Shown here in pieces: positions 5,578-5,625 of a stretch of 5,625 nt of DNA. The DNA comes from Chloroflexota bacterium (GTDB lineage Bacteria; Chloroflexota; UBA6077; CF-72), in assembly GCA_019242065.1 (NCBI GenBank), contig JAFAWJ010000354.1:1-5625 (forward strand), in the 5' to 3' direction. Both the position numbers and the translations under genes were made by a program. Each line of letters starts with the position of its first letter. Positions within the stretch are counted from its first letter, which is position 1. The notes under the pieces are model-generated. The model did not search any database. It had not been told where the DNA came from and saw only the letters and a list, made by a program, of their open reading frames with translations.

Positions 5578-5625
5578 CGAGGGCCCGCTCGACTACTACG
5601 CGGTGCTGCAGGTGCAGCCGACCGC
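5564..5625 (+). CDS. J-domain (DnaJ-like) protein, 5' end only
   Basis: The last 62 bases encode MTIPNEGPLDYYAVLQVQPT followed by the first two bases of an Ala codon. The block DYYAVLQVQPTA is the well-known beginning of J-domains (DYYxxLGVxxxA), which stimulate Hsp70/DnaK ATPase activity. The gene runs off the window before the HPD motif, so J-domain type and any C-terminal domains cannot be told. The GTG at 5564 is the only start possible: an in-frame TGA lies at 5534-5536 and no other ATG, GTG or TTG follows it. Purine-rich GGTGGGG precedes the start. It overlaps the small coiled-coil gene by 14 bases. Confidence 0.75.
   Translation, partial: MTIPNEGPLDYYAVLQVQPT

Overview
This is a gene-dense, GC-rich bacterial chromosome window with seven complete or near-complete genes and two edge fragments, and no mobile element, CRISPR array, tRNA or rRNA that I can see. 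Several starts are GTG and one may be CTG. The mix of genes suggests a Chloroflexota-type bacterium or a GC-rich relative: an archaeal-type dUTPase, a holin-X/DUF3618 envelope pair, and a Maf protein with a GCY...VVGLPLC core. That placement rests on remembered family resemblance, not on a search. Nothing here looks like a new defence or mobile system; it is mostly housekeeping with some unusual junctions.

Layout. The left part (1-1818) is read on the plus strand. A possible tail of an upstream gene overlaps the start of a holin-X-like membrane protein, which overlaps a two-helix membrane protein (DUF3618-like front, DUF4235-like back). A dUTPase/dCTP deaminase family enzyme follows after 29 bases. 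The middle part (1843-3581) is read on the minus strand: a low-specificity L-threonine aldolase followed by a Maf nucleotide pyrophosphatase. The two blocks converge over 24 bases that carry two near-identical hairpins. The right part (3624 to the end) is plus strand again: a multi-pass glycosyltransferase-like membrane protein divergent from the aldolase, a 166-base gap, a small membrane-anchored coiled-coil protein, and the first 20 codons of a J-domain protein.

How the genes relate. Dut and Maf are both nucleotide-pool sanitising enzymes (one removes dUTP, the other typically hydrolyses non-canonical NTPs or dTTP/UTP), and they face each other tail to tail. The holin-X and DUF3618 pair is probably an envelope module of unknown role, not a lysis cassette. 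The small coiled-coil protein and the J-domain protein overlap by 14 bases and are likely co-translated.

The points most worth a second look are the Maf start (its catalytic N-terminus can only be reached from a non-standard start codon), the glutamate in the dUTPase at the place used by dCTP deaminases, the two-domain DUF3618/DUF4235-like protein, and the small protein in front of the J-domain gene.
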